Shown: positions 16,415 to 27,674 of the stretch, one piece after another
Layout: each line of letters opens with the position of its first letter
Position numbering within the stretch: position 1 is the stretch's first letter
Source: Bradyrhizobium sp. ORS 278
Lineage (GTDB): Bacteria; Pseudomonadota; Alphaproteobacteria; Rhizobiales; Xanthobacteraceae
Direction: 5' to 3'
Assembly (NCBI RefSeq): GCF_000026145.1
Contig: NC_009445.1
Coordinates: 5,114,501-5,178,500, forward strand
Length of the DNA: 64,000 nucleotides
Notes under the pieces: generated by a model
Seen by the model: only the letters and a program-made list of their open reading frames with translations
Database searches by the model: none
What the model was told of the DNA's origin: nothing
Position numbers and translations under genes: made by a program

Positions 16415-17794
16415 TCACGGAGATGGGCGCGACTCGGTCTCGGCGAATTCGAGCCGGTTGGGACGGGGGATCGGTTTGAGGCCGGCCAGGATGCTCTTCG
16501 CCAACTCCGCGCCGCTGCTTTTGACGTCGGGTTGGAGAAAATCGTCGAGCTTCTGGAGGTTGCCGAAGGCATCCTTCCATCCGAGCTCCTTTGCAACCGT
16601 ATAGTAAGCGTAGGCCTTGACGTAGTCTCGCGCGACTCCGGCGCCATCATGGTAGGCGCGCGCCAGCCAGAAATGACAGAAGGCATTTCTATAGGGCACG
16701 CAAAGCTGCAGCAATTCGGCGGATCTCCTGGTGTCGAACCACGGCGCCTCGCGCGCAAATCTGCGGATGACGGCGAGCTCTCCAAGGGCGAAGATGGAGT
16801 GACCTTGCTGATAGGAGCGCTCATACCATTTGATCGCTTCCGGCAGGTCCGTGCTTTCCCGATTGCCATAGCGGTCCCTGAACCACCGTGCGAGCGCGAT
16901 CTGCGCACTCTCGAAGCCGGCATCCGCCGCGCGCCGCAGGTGCTCGATCGTCTTTTCGGTGTCGCGGGTCAGGCCGCCGCGTCCGGTATTGATGCAGAAT
17001 GCAAGTTGCGCCAGCACGACAGCATCGCCACCGATCTCCGCCGCCCTGCGCAGCAGATCCACGGCCTTGACGGTGTCGTATGTCCCGCCGAATTCGCCGC
17101 TGACGTATCCCGCCGCGGCAAGCCGCATCGCATAGGGATCGCCCGCCGCGACGGCGTCATCGATCAGCTTGCGGCCCGCCGCCTCGTCTTTGGGAACACC
17201 GCCCGCGCCGACGAACAGAATGCGCCCGAGCACGCTGTTCGCCTGAAGAACTCCTCCGGCCGCGGCCTCGCGCAGCAAGGTCTCCGCATTCCGTGTTTGA
17301 TCGGTCGAGTTCGGGACCAGCAGAGCGAGCGCCGTCAGGTATTGAACGTTCGGATCGCTCACGGCCGCCGATTTCAGGACCTCGATCGCCTTCGCCCAGT
17401 CATAACGATAATAGGCGCCGAGCGCCGCGACGAGCTTCGGCTGATCTTCGAGGGCGGAGTTGCGAAAGTTCGAGCGGTCCACGCTGATCGTGACCTGATT
17501 GGCGATCATGGGCCTGGCGATCTCGTCGTCCCAGACGAAGCTGGCATGCCGGGTTGCTGCGCAGCCGGGAAGCGACGGGTTGGTACAATCGACCGGCTTT
17601 GCCCAATCTCCCGCCGGGCTTGACGCCTCGGACCCTCCTCGCCCCGCGAGCAGCCAGACCGCGAGAAGCATCGCGGTCACCTGGGGCCAGACGAACCAGG
17701 CGCGGCGGTACCAGGGGTCATATTGCCAGAACGCGATATGCAAGGCCGCAGCTCGCCCGATCGCGCTCATCTGGGATGTCCGCTCCAACTGCAT
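16415..17794 (-). CDS. membrane-anchored Sel1/TPR-repeat protein
   Basis: 459 aa (an ATG at 17770 is possible). A single hydrophobic helix at about residues 33-51 is followed by a linker and, from about residue 150, a chain of Sel1-like repeats: AETLLREAAAGGVLQANSVL, GRKLIDDAVAAGDPYAMRLA, AVDLLRRAAEIGGDAVVLAQ, TIEHLRRAADAGFESAQIAL and AIKWYERSYQQGHSIFALGE, then WLARAYHDGAGVARDYVKAY. Such solenoids usually hold other proteins. Start is 16 bp after the stop of the AAA-protease gene, so the two are co-transcribed. By the positive-inside rule the repeats probably lie in the periplasm (inference). Confidence 0.8.
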   Translation of the reverse strand: MQLERTSQMSAIGRAAALHIAFWQYDPWYRRAWFVWPQVTAMLLAVWLLAGRGGSEASSPAGDWAKPVDCTNPSLPGCAATRHASFVWDDEIARPMIANQVTISVDRSNFRNSALEDQPKLVAALGAYYRYDWAKAIEVLKSAAVSDPNVQYLTALALLVPNSTDQTRNAETLLREAAAGGVLQANSVLGRILFVGAGGVPKDEAAGRKLIDDAVAAGDPYAMRLAAAGYVSGEFGGTYDTVKAVDLLRRAAEIGGDAVVLAQLAFCINTGRGGLTRDTEKTIEHLRRAADAGFESAQIALARWFRDRYGNRESTDLPEAIKWYERSYQQGHSIFALGELAVIRRFAREAPWFDTRRSAELLQLCVPYRNAFCHFWLARAYHDGAGVARDYVKAYAYYTVAKELGWKDAFGNLQKLDDFLQPDVKSSGAELAKSILAGLKPIPRPNRLEFAETESRPSP

Positions 17795-17810
17795 GGCTCG
17801 ATCAATTCGC

Positions 17811-20507
17811 TCAAGTCACCGACATCTCATCCTGACCAACGAGCTCGACCGCCAGAAATTTGAGCGCATCGCCGATCGGAATGAAGAAATTCAGACTCGT
17901 GCCCAATTTGGTTGCCGTCGAGCTGATTCCAGCAACACTGACGGCGACGACGTTGCCGCATCGGTCCACCAGGGGTCCTCCGCTGCTGCCGCCGTGAATG
18001 GCGGCGTCGCTCTGGATCAGCTTGAGATCATCCTGCGTCCGATAGGCGCTCACGATGCCTTTGCTGATCGTCGTCGCGAATTCCTCCTTGTGCGGCGTCC
18101 CGACCGCATAGACCTCGGCGGCGACATCGGGCGGATCGAGCCGCAACGGCAAGGCCGCCATTGCCGACTCATTCACCTTGATCAGAGCGACGTCGCGGGC
18201 CTTGTGCGACCGCAGCACCTCGCCGGGCATCTCACGGCCGGTCGTGAGCTTGACCGAAACGAATTTGCTGTCGTTGACCACGTGTCGGTTGGTCAGCAGA
18301 TAACCGTCTCGCGAGATGAAGAAGCCGCTGCCGTGCCCGCCCGCCATCTTGATCGTCACCACGGCGGCCTGCACCGCGGATGTTCCATCCGACAGCGGAG
18401 TGGCCGAGCGCGGCAGCGCGGGGATCCTGATGACATCGTCGCTGATCATCTCGGCGACGGTCTCCCGATATCCGGATTTGTCGATAGCCACCTCGATATC
18501 AGCCAGCGTCAGCCGACGCACGTCCGCGCTGGGGTCGCCGGCGATGCGCGTGGCCTGGGCCTCGCGGGCGCGCTCGAGCAGCGTCCGCATCTCGCGGGCT
18601 TGTCCCCACGATGGCTGGCGCATCCCGACATCAAGCCAAGGATCGAGCCTGGATGACAGATCATCCGGCAGGATGAAGTTCTGCTGCTCGGACATGACCC
18701 GCAGAATGGCCGCGAGCTCGCTGGCCGAATAGGACGGAAACGCGATCGTCTTGGTGAAGCGGCTTGCAAGGCCGGGATTGCTGGCGATGAAGCGCGGCAT
18801 TTCGCTGCCGTAACCGGCCACGATGACGACGATGCGGTCGCGGTTGTCCTCCATGAACTTCAGCAGCGTGTCGATCGCTTCCTGGCCGAAATCGTTGCCG
18901 GACCGCGCCAGCGCATAGGCTTCGTCGATGAACAGGATGCCGTCGAGCGCTTCCCTGCACTTGTCGAGCGTCTTGGCAGCGGTCTGGCCGACATAGCCCG
19001 CCACCAGACCGGAGCGATCAGTCTCGACCAGGTGACCTTTTCGCAGAACGTGGAGGCAGCGATAGATCTCACCGAGCGCGCGGGCGACCTCGGTCTTGCC
19101 CACGCCGGGCGGCCCGGTGAAGACCATGTGTCGGCTGATCGGCGCGACAGCAAGCCCCTGCTCCCGCCGCACGCGCTCGACCTCCAACGACGACATCAGG
19201 GCGTTCACCTCCTGCTTCACGGCCGTCAAGCCGATCATCTGCTCGAGGCGGTCCAGCGCCTGGTCGAGCGTGCGCTCGGGAGGCACAGCGGACTCGACCT
19301 TCAACCTTCGTCCGGCGCGAGGCAGCGTTGGGTCGGTCGAGGATGACGCCGCCTGAGCAGGTTCGAGGGCGGCAGGAACCGGCGCCGGCGCAGCGAGCGG
19401 GGGCGGAACATAGGTTCGCACCACGGGCACGCCGGCGCTTTCGAAGTCCGCCATCTCGATCTTGCTGATATCGGCAGCGGCGTCGACGGCCACGCGCAGG
19501 GACTGGGCTTCACTTGCTTTGTCGAGGAGGCTGCGCATCTCGCGCGCGTTACCCCAGCCTTCGCCCTTCCAGCGGGTTTCGATCCAGGGAATGAGGCTCT
19601 GCTCGAGGTCGTCGGGCAGTTCCGCGCCTTGTCGCGTGGCCATCAGCCGCAAGATCGCGGCCAACTCCTTCGGCTCATAGGCCGGAAACTCGATGGTCCG
19701 GTTGAAGCGGCTCGCCAGGCCGGGATTCATCGCGATGAAGCGCCGCATCTCGTTCGGATAGCCGGCCGCGATCACCATGATGCGATCGCGGTTGTCCTCC
19801 ATGAACTTCAGCAGCGTCGCGATCGCCTCGTGGCCGAAATCCTTGCCCTCACCCGCGAGGGAGTAGGCCTCGTCGATGAACAGGATGCCGTCGAGGGCTT
19901 CCTTGCATTTGTCCAACGTCTTCAGCGCCGTCTGCCCGATATATCCGGCAATCAGATCGGCGCGTTGCACTTCCACCACGTGGCCTTTGCGCAGCACCTT
20001 CAACGATCGGTAGATCTCTCCCAGGGCGCGCGCAACCTCGGTCTTGCCTGCGCCGGGCGGCCCGGTGAACACCATGTGCCGGTTGACCTTGGGCACGGGC
20101 AGCCCCTGTTCACGGCGCTTGCGTTCGACCTCGATGCCTGCGAGCAGCTTGTTGACCTCTTCCTTGACGGAGCTCAGCCCGATCATCCGGTCGAGCTCGT
20201 CGAGCACTTCGTCGGCATTGCGGACCATGCCCGTCGCCTGCACGGTCAGCCGCCGCCCGGGCGTGTATCCCTCCCCGACCGGCACCAGTCCGAAGCCGGA
20301 CGGGTCGCTGCCAAGCCGCACGGCGACATAGGTCAATGCAAAGCCGGCCAGCATGATCAGGAGCACGGCGCCGATCGTGAGCGAGTTCGCCCATGTCAAT
20401 GCGCTGAAGGGGCCGGACTTCGGATTGAGAATCCACTGCGTGCCGATGGCGGCCACCATCATGGCGATGCACATCGCAACCATCGGGTGGCGAAAGAAAC
20501 TCTTCAT
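17811..20507 (-). CDS. membrane-anchored tandem CbxX-type AAA+ ATPase fused to trypsin/HtrA-like protease
   Basis: 898 aa. Two hydrophobic helices (about residues 8-26 and 38-63) form an N-terminal hairpin. AAA+ domain 1 has Walker A GPPGAGKT (149-156), Walker B ILFIDEAY (208-215) and an arginine-finger region NPGLASRFNR. A Pro/Ala-rich linker (about 365-405) leads to AAA+ domain 2 with GPPGVGKT (465-472), ILFIDEAY (524-531) and NPGLASRF. The C-terminal 170 residues are a trypsin-like protease: GHGSGFFISRDGYLLTNRHV with His742, ARDVALIKV with Asp772, and GGSSGGPLV with Ser842. Both ATPases resemble CbbX/SpoVK. The start has GGGAA 9 nt upstream. Middle gene of a three-gene operon. The combination is unfamiliar to me; substrate unknown. 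Confidence 0.88.
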   Translation of the reverse strand: MKSFFRHPMVAMCIAMMVAAIGTQWILNPKSGPFSALTWANSLTIGAVLLIMLAGFALTYVAVRLGSDPSGFGLVPVGEGYTPGRRLTVQATGMVRNADEVLDELDRMIGLSSVKEEVNKLLAGIEVERKRREQGLPVPKVNRHMVFTGPPGAGKTEVARALGEIYRSLKVLRKGHVVEVQRADLIAGYIGQTALKTLDKCKEALDGILFIDEAYSLAGEGKDFGHEAIATLLKFMEDNRDRIMVIAAGYPNEMRRFIAMNPGLASRFNRTIEFPAYEPKELAAILRLMATRQGAELPDDLEQSLIPWIETRWKGEGWGNAREMRSLLDKASEAQSLRVAVDAAADISKIEMADFESAGVPVVRTYVPPPLAAPAPVPAALEPAQAASSSTDPTLPRAGRRLKVESAVPPERTLDQALDRLEQMIGLTAVKQEVNALMSSLEVERVRREQGLAVAPISRHMVFTGPPGVGKTEVARALGEIYRCLHVLRKGHLVETDRSGLVAGYVGQTAAKTLDKCREALDGILFIDEAYALARSGNDFGQEAIDTLLKFMEDNRDRIVVIVAGYGSEMPRFIASNPGLASRFTKTIAFPSYSASELAAILRVMSEQQNFILPDDLSSRLDPWLDVGMRQPSWGQAREMRTLLERAREAQATRIAGDPSADVRRLTLADIEVAIDKSGYRETVAEMISDDVIRIPALPRSATPLSDGTSAVQAAVVTIKMAGGHGSGFFISRDGYLLTNRHVVNDSKFVSVKLTTGREMPGEVLRSHKARDVALIKVNESAMAALPLRLDPPDVAAEVYAVGTPHKEEFATTISKGIVSAYRTQDDLKLIQSDAAIHGGSSGGPLVDRCGNVVAVSVAGISSTATKLGTSLNFFIPIGDALKFLAVELVGQDEMSVT

Positions 20508-20553
20508 GATCGGCCATTCCCGCGCGCGGCGTCGTCGTCCCCCGTCAGGGCAT

Positions 20554-21141
20554 TCACAGGCATGGGTTGCGTACCTGCCATCGGACATTGACGGCGTAGA
20601 CGCCGTTGACGTCCTGAATGCTCCCAGGCGTCAGGTAGAACCCCACCTGATCCGCCTCCCCCACCAATGTCAGGACCCCTCGGCCCGCCGGATAGGGGGC
20701 TGGATACGGAATGGCGACGCGCTGCGGCACCGGAGTGAGCTTGATCGGCGGCGACAGATACGGGCCAGACCTGATACGAATCAATCCACCATTCCCGCTC
20801 GGTCGCTGTGTCAGCGTGACCCAAGCGAGCGGCGCTTTGCAATTCTTCGCATCGTCCACCGCAGCCTTCGCGGTGACCGGATCGAGGGTGGGAAGGGCCG
20901 CGTTGATCTCGGCGGGCTGGAGCACTTCGAGCGTGGATTCCTCGCCAAGTCCCGTGGACTTGTCGCCGTGGACGCGGGCCCACACGACCCCGCTGGCGAT
21001 GCCAACGATGACGAGGCCGCCGGCGATGCCGATCAGAGTGCCGCGAGCGGAGCCCGAGCCTTTGCCGCGCGGCGGCTCCGGACGCGGAGCCCTGCCTTGT
21101 TCGGCCTCACCTATCGGAGGTTGTACGTCTGTTTCAGTCAC
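20554..21141 (-). CDS. single-pass membrane protein of the AAA-protease operon
   Basis: 195 aa. A polar, Pro/Arg-rich N-terminus of about 34 residues, a hydrophobic helix LIGIAGGLVIVGIASGVVW (about 36-54), then an extracytoplasmic domain of about 140 residues with a proline-rich centre (YLSPPIKLTPVPQRVAIPYP) and two cysteines (KNCKAP, RNPCL) that could pair. No named domain recognised. It ends 46 bp before the AAA-protease gene on the same strand, so it is likely the first gene of that operon and may be its periplasmic partner or client sensor (inference). Confidence 0.7.
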   Translation of the reverse strand: MTETDVQPPIGEAEQGRAPRPEPPRGKGSGSARGTLIGIAGGLVIVGIASGVVWARVHGDKSTGLGEESTLEVLQPAEINAALPTLDPVTAKAAVDDAKNCKAPLAWVTLTQRPSGNGGLIRIRSGPYLSPPIKLTPVPQRVAIPYPAPYPAGRGVLTLVGEADQVGFYLTPGSIQDVNGVYAVNVRWQVRNPCL

Positions 21142-21580
21142 GGTGCGGCATTATGCTTGTTGATGAAGCCGCAACATTATGATCGACGGCCGACCTGACC
21201 ACAACCAGATTTCCCGCGACGCGAGACCGAAAGCGTGCAGCACACTTTCAAGCGGAAATGAATCTCGATAAGATTTTATGACAAACATTGTGACAGGACA
21301 TGCGCCGGATCACACGTCGGTTTGAGACATCGCCGCCTCAGCTATCTGCGTCGGTCGGAAGCCGATCCGCCCGGCCCGAGCCGGGGCTCGCGATCCCGGC
21401 GCCCACGTGTCAGTCGGTCGATGCCGGCCCGCCCCTCGGCCGTGGCGCGCGCAATAGCCGGCTCGGCACCCCTGGATCGCCGCGGGCAGCGTGGCCATGA
21501 GATAGATGCGCGACAGCGGCTCTGCCTCGAGCTTGCACGCGGAGCCGGCAGCGGCGGGCTGAACCTGTCGATCGCCGACC
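21142..21580. other. 439-bp intergenic region
   Basis: The left 150 bp is comparatively AT-rich and should hold the promoter of the membrane/AAA-protease operon. The right 280 bp is very GC-rich, downstream of hyi. Open frames there have no ribosome site or recognisable translation. No terminator hairpin with a T-run seen. Confidence 0.5.
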
Positions 21581-22372
21581 TCAACTCGACGTCACGGCCG
21601 CGCGCTCCGTCAGCCAGCCGAGCCCCTCCTCGGTCTTCGTCCTCGGCTTGTACTCGCAGCCGACCCAGCCGGCATAGCCGATCGCATCGAGGTGGCGGAA
21701 CAGATACGCGTAGTTGATCTCGCCGGTGCCGGGCTCGTGGCGGCCGGGGTTGTCGGCGAGCTGGATGTGGGCGATGCGGGCGAGATGCTTCTGTAGGGTG
21801 CGCGCGAGATCGCCCTCCATGATCTGCATGTGATAGATGTCGTATTGGACGAACAGGTTGTCGGACTCGACATCGGAGATCAGCTGCAGCGCCTGAGCGG
21901 TGCGGTTGAGGAAGAAGCCGGGAATGTCGAGCGTGTTGATCGGCTCGATCAGGAGCTTGATGCCCTGCGCCTTCAGCGCGGTCGCGGCGAAGCGCAGATT
22001 GCGCAGCAGCGTCTGATTGAGCTCGCGCGGATCGGCACCATCGGGCGCGATGCCGACGAGGCAGTTGAGCTGACGGCAGTCGAGCGCCCGGGCGTATTCG
22101 ATACCGCGGCGGACGCCCTCGCGAAAATCGTCGACGCGGTCCGGCAGGATGGCGATGCCGCGCTCGCCGGCGGCCCAGTTGCCGGCGGGCAGATTGTGCA
22201 GCACCTGGGTCAGGCCGTGGCGGGCGAGCTGCTCGCGCAGCTCGGCCTTGTCGAACTCGTAGGGAAACAGATACTCGACGCCGCTGAACCCGGCCGCCTT
22301 GGCGGCGGCGAAACGCTCCAGAAACGGCAGCTCGTTGAACAGCATCGTCAGGTTGGCGGCAAAGTGCGGCAT
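21581..22372 (-). CDS. hyi: hydroxypyruvate isomerase
   Basis: 263 aa TIM-barrel enzyme that interconverts hydroxypyruvate and tartronate semialdehyde in the glycerate pathway. MPHFAANLTMLFNELPFLERF, AAGFSGVEYLFPYEF, LNCLVGI, LIEPINTLDIPGFFL (metal-site Glu), FVQYDIYHMQIMEGDL (DxxH metal ligands), HIQLADNPGRHEPGTGEINY and the C-terminal VGCEYKPRTKTEEGL match Hyi/OtnI closely. It starts 33 bp after the gcl stop on the same strand, the usual gcl-hyi order. The reductase (glxR) that often follows is not in the next 5 kb. Confidence 0.92.
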   Translation of the reverse strand: MPHFAANLTMLFNELPFLERFAAAKAAGFSGVEYLFPYEFDKAELREQLARHGLTQVLHNLPAGNWAAGERGIAILPDRVDDFREGVRRGIEYARALDCRQLNCLVGIAPDGADPRELNQTLLRNLRFAATALKAQGIKLLIEPINTLDIPGFFLNRTAQALQLISDVESDNLFVQYDIYHMQIMEGDLARTLQKHLARIAHIQLADNPGRHEPGTGEINYAYLFRHLDAIGYAGWVGCEYKPRTKTEEGLGWLTERAAVTSS

Positions 22373-22405
22373 AGGGTGGTCCTCGACTGAATGCGTTGGC
22401 TGCGA

Positions 22406-24193
<1,788 letters not shown>

Positions 24194-24310
24194 CTCGCGC
24201 CTCCATCTTTTTGATGCGCGAGGATCGCTGCTGTGGGCAGCGATCTCAATTCAGTCGTCGATTTTTCCCACGATGCGGCATGCTCGGCAAAACGACGGAT
24301 GACTCAGTTA

Positions 24311-24342
24311 GTTAGGATGACAAACAGCTGACATGTCCTAAC
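24311..24342. promoter_or_regulatory. inverted repeat upstream of gcl
   Basis: GTTAGGA at 24311-24317 and its complement TCCTAAC at 24336-24342 lie about 120 bp upstream of the gcl ATG, just past the ade stop. It could be an operator for the glyoxylate genes or a weak ade terminator; no T-run follows on the minus strand. Confidence 0.3.
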
Positions 24343-24361
24343 AGCCTTGCCGTCGATCGAC

Positions 24362-26164
24362 CTATTCGAACAACGGCGCGAGCTCCATCTGCGGCACCAG
24401 CACCAGGCCCTTGTCGGTGATACGAATTTCCGGAATGACCGATAGAGGAATCAAATTGAACCCCATGTAGGGAATGGTGCAGCCGGCCTCCGCCCACTCT
24501 TTCTTGAGCAGCTTCACTTCCTCCGCGACCGCGGTGACGCGCTTGTCAGAGAGCAGGCCGGCGATCGGCAGCGGCACCATCGCCCGCACCTTGCCATCGG
24601 CCACGACGCAGACGCCGCCCTGCTGCGCGCCGATCGCGGCGACCGCCGTCTGCATGTCGGCCTCGTTGGTACCGGCGACGATGATGTTGTGGCTGTCATG
24701 GCCGACGCTGGAGGCGACGGCGCCGCGCTTGAGGCCGAAATCCTTCAACAGGCCATGCGCGACATTGCCGGCCGACTTGCCGTGGCGTTCGATGACGGCG
24801 ACGAAGCAGAGGCCGTGGCGCGCGAACAGCGTGTCCCAGTCGTTGGCCGGCTTGATCGCGACCTTCTCATGGATCAGCGTGATGCCCGGCAGCGCGGTCT
24901 TGATCGCGTTGACGGTGCAGGCCTTGGCCGGCAGCTCCGGCGTCAGCTTCATCTGCGCCGGCAGCTTCACGGTGGCATAGGCCGCCTTCGGATATTGGTA
25001 GCGCTGTGACAGCGCCTGATCGAGAAGCGACGTGATCTTTCCCTGGTCGACGACGAGTTCGCCGCCGTACCAGGTCGATTGCGGCTTGAGGCCGTCGTCG
25101 AGCAGCACAAGGTCGGCGCGGCGGCCGCCACCGAGGCCGCCGATCTCGCCGTCCATGGCAAAGCGCGTCGCGCCGTGCAGCGAGCCCATCGACCACGCCT
25201 GCTCCGGCGACATCCCGGCCTTCACCGCCTCGCGGACCACCCAGTCCAAACCGAACAGCATGAGATCGTCGGCATCGCGATCGTCGGTGCAGACCGCCGT
25301 GCGTTTGTGCGAGGCGCCGAGCTCGGTGATGGTGCGGATCGCCTGCGGCAGGCTGTGCCACGGCGTCGTCGGCGGCCCGCCGCGCAGAAAGATCCACACG
25401 CCGGCATCGAGCAGATCGTCGGCGATGTCGCGGTCGATCGCCTCATGCGTGTCGGTGACGCCGCTCGCGGCATAGGCGGCGACGAATTCGCGGCCATAGA
25501 CATGGCCCGACACCGGCCGCCCGCGCTGCAAGGCGGCGGCGAGGATGGCGTGGCTGCGCTCGTCGCCCATGCAGACCGGCACGAAATCCATCTTCTCGCC
25601 GAGCGCCACCGCCTCCGGCCAGCGGTCGAACAGGCCGGCGATCTTGTCCGGCGTGAGATCGCCACCCGCGGTCTCCAGCGCCGCCGAGGTCGCCGGCACC
25701 GTCGAGGGCACGGTGAGGAAGATCGACAGCGGCGCCTGCCGCGCATCCTCCAGCATCGCCTCGACGCCGGCTGTGTCCATCACGTTGCCGATCTCGTGGC
25801 TGTCGCAGAAGATCGTCGTGGTGCCGTTGAGCAGCGCGGCTTCCGCATAGGCGCAGGCCGTCACCATGGAGGACTCGATATGGATGTGCGGATCCACAAG
25901 GCCGGGGGCGATGATGCCGCCGGCGGCGTCGTAGATCGTAAAGCCTGAGGGAAGCGCCTTGTGCGCCCCGGCCGGCTTCACCGCGGCCACGCGTCCGCCG
26001 GTGATCCAGAGCTCGCGGTCTCGGAGAATGCGCTCCGAATAGGTCGACAGCACCCGGGCGCCAGTGATCACGAGGTCGGGCGCCACGCGTCCTGAGGCGA
26101 CGTCGGCCAATCGGCGCGTCATGGTGTGCAAGGGGGCGACGGAGAAGCGGGTGAGATTGGTCAT
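24362..26164 (-). CDS. ade: adenine deaminase
   Basis: 600 aa amidohydrolase converting adenine to hypoxanthine. The N-terminal part [19 protein letters not shown] precedes the metal motif [13 protein letters not shown] (about residues 87-99), [33 protein letters not shown] and the C-terminal [19 protein letters not shown] and [20 protein letters not shown], all diagnostic for Ade. Start at 26164 has no strong ribosome site; the ATG at about 26122 (MTRRLADV) is another choice. Position upstream of gcl-hyi suggests a purine-to-glyoxylate catabolic theme. Confidence 0.92.
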   Translation of the reverse strand: MTNLTRFSVAPLHTMTRRLADVASGRVAPDLVITGARVLSTYSERILRDRELWITGGRVAAVKPAGAHKALPSGFTIYDAAGGIIAPGLVDPHIHIESSMVTACAYAEAALLNGTTTIFCDSHEIGNVMDTAGVEAMLEDARQAPLSIFLTVPSTVPATSAALETAGGDLTPDKIAGLFDRWPEAVALGEKMDFVPVCMGDERSHAILAAALQRGRPVSGHVYGREFVAAYAASGVTDTHEAIDRDIADDLLDAGVWIFLRGGPPTTPWHSLPQAIRTITELGASHKRTAVCTDDRDADDLMLFGLDWVVREAVKAGMSPEQAWSMGSLHGATRFAMDGEIGGLGGGRRADLVLLDDGLKPQSTWYGGELVVDQGKITSLLDQALSQRYQYPKAAYATVKLPAQMKLTPELPAKACTVNAIKTALPGITLIHEKVAIKPANDWDTLFARHGLCFVAVIERHGKSAGNVAHGLLKDFGLKRGAVASSVGHDSHNIIVAGTNEADMQTAVAAIGAQQGGVCVVADGKVRAMVPLPIAGLLSDKRVTAVAEEVKLLKKEWAEAGCTIPYMGFNLIPLSVIPEIRITDKGLVLVPQMELAPLFE

Positions 26165-26328
26165 GGCACAACTCGCTGGACGTGTTCGGGTGATCCGCCG
26201 CGATGCTCACGTGCGATGCTGGCAACTGCAAGCCCAAATAGGTCAGCCACCTGATCACGCTTTGAGCAGTCCCGCGTGGCCTTGCCTCTCCCCTCACCAC
26301 CTTTGGTCGCCTGGGCTGCGGCAGCCGG

Positions 26329-26994
26329 GTGCTCGGGGGCCGGCCTCCAGAGCCGATGGTCACGGGCCATTCGCATCGTCTCGCGACGGTGCTAGTCTTG
26401 GAAGAGTGGATTACCCCGTTTTACAAGCGAGATATCGCCGTGCAATTCGAGAGAGCGGTTGTGGAGGCGGGGACCGAGGCAGTTCTTCGGTATCGGGCCA
26501 TGGCCGGCAATCACCTCGACAACGAGACTCCGAAGAGCTTCCTGCGCAGCGTCATCGCGGAACGGCTATTCGAGCACCTCGGCTCGCACGCCCGTGTCGA
26601 CCGGCTGTTCACAGCGATCGCCCTCGAGCTCGGCACGCCGCTCGACAAGGAGCTGATCGGATTTCTGGGCGGTCATCACGCGGACGTGGCTCTGTATGAC
26701 GGCGATCGGCCGTCGACGCTCCTGCAGCTGGACATCTTCGATTCCGCGTCGCATCTTCCTCCTGGAAGTGCGGCACTCGATCGCGCGGACTTCTTCGCCC
26801 GGACCCAGAAGCTGCATGCGTCCGTCGGCATCATGATCTGTCCCTTCGTGGTGCCGCTCGAAGCGCGGATTGAGCGATTGCACGATTTGCTCGGCGGAAA
26901 CATGTATGTCGGCGAGCGCCAAGCGTCGCAGGACGGCACGTGGCAATGGTGCTTCGCCTGTGCGTCGCTGGGAACGGCGCGCAGAGCGCCGTGA
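26329..26994 (+). CDS. hypothetical protein
   Basis: Up to 221 aa; the start is uncertain (26329, 26356 or a later GTG). The body from VLVLEEWITPFYKRDIAVQF onward has balanced composition and amphipathic helices typical of a real protein, including FIGxGGHHADVAL-like stretch IGFLGGHHADVALYDGDRP and a Cys-containing tail WQWCFACASLG. No family recognised and no operon partner. Codon use is slightly less GC3-biased than that of neighbours, which fits an accessory gene. Confidence 0.45.
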   Translation: MLGGRPPEPMVTGHSHRLATVLVLEEWITPFYKRDIAVQFERAVVEAGTEAVLRYRAMAGNHLDNETPKSFLRSVIAERLFEHLGSHARVDRLFTAIALELGTPLDKELIGFLGGHHADVALYDGDRPSTLLQLDIFDSASHLPPGSAALDRADFFARTQKLHASVGIMICPFVVPLEARIERLHDLLGGNMYVGERQASQDGTWQWCFACASLGTARRAP

Positions 26995-27129
26995 CGGAGA
27001 CAACGCTGCAAAACGTTCCGCGTCGGAGTGATTACACGCAGCTCAACTCGGATTTGAGCTTATGCGCCCTCTTGCAACTGCGGTGCAGTGCCGCCGCCTG
27101 CTCGACGCGTAGTTAAATGTCCGATAGAG

Positions 27130-27591
27130 CTATTGATAGAGACCAATGAGTTTCCGCAGCTCCGAGGCGACCCTCTCGACCGCTTTGGGCGCTGTATCCT
27201 GCTTGATGATAAAGCCCTCTTTAGCAACTCCGCTGATCCTGAACTCGCATTCGCCGGGATCACGACCGACGATTTCCACCCGCACGATAGCGGGGTTCAT
27301 GTTGAAGATGCCAGCGCCGACAACCGCTCTGAGGACGCGCCCCGAATGCTCGATGTCGTCATCAGGCACCAGTTTCCCGAGTTTCGAAAGCGCCGCCGTT
27401 CCCAACTCAAGCGCTCGTTGGGCAGGAATTCGTTGAACGATCGTTTCCGTGCAGCGTTCGATCGGAAGATACTTCATCACCAAGCGTCCGCCCGCCATCA
27501 ATTTCGACGCGATCCGAGCCGGCACAATCCCGCCGTACTCGCCGACCTTGTTGAGCCAACGATCGAAGATCTCATCATCGCTGATCGACAT
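27130..27591 (-). CDS. conserved hypothetical protein
   Basis: 153 aa from the second ATG (27591), which is 8 nt after GGGAG; an ATG two codons earlier is too close. Begins MSISDDEIFDRWLNKVGEYGG. The central part IERCTETIVQRIPAQRALELG and the C-terminal FRISGVAKEGFIIKQDTAPKAVERV show alternating strands and helices. No signal peptide or membrane helix. I do not recognise it. It lies downstream of the IclR gene on the same strand, 83 bp away. Confidence 0.55.
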   Translation of the reverse strand: MSISDDEIFDRWLNKVGEYGGIVPARIASKLMAGGRLVMKYLPIERCTETIVQRIPAQRALELGTAALSKLGKLVPDDDIEHSGRVLRAVVGAGIFNMNPAIVRVEIVGRDPGECEFRISGVAKEGFIIKQDTAPKAVERVASELRKLIGLYQ

Positions 27592-27674
27592 GGACATAGC
27601 TCCCAGGAACGGTCTGGTTGTGCAAATCGAAAAACTCGCGCTAACCGAGATTATCGATGCCGCGGGCGCTGCGG

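Noticed and set aside
21310..21498. Short minus-strand frame downstream of hyi
   Set aside because: Extremely GC-rich, no ribosome site, translation looks like noise; not accepted as a glycerate-pathway gene.
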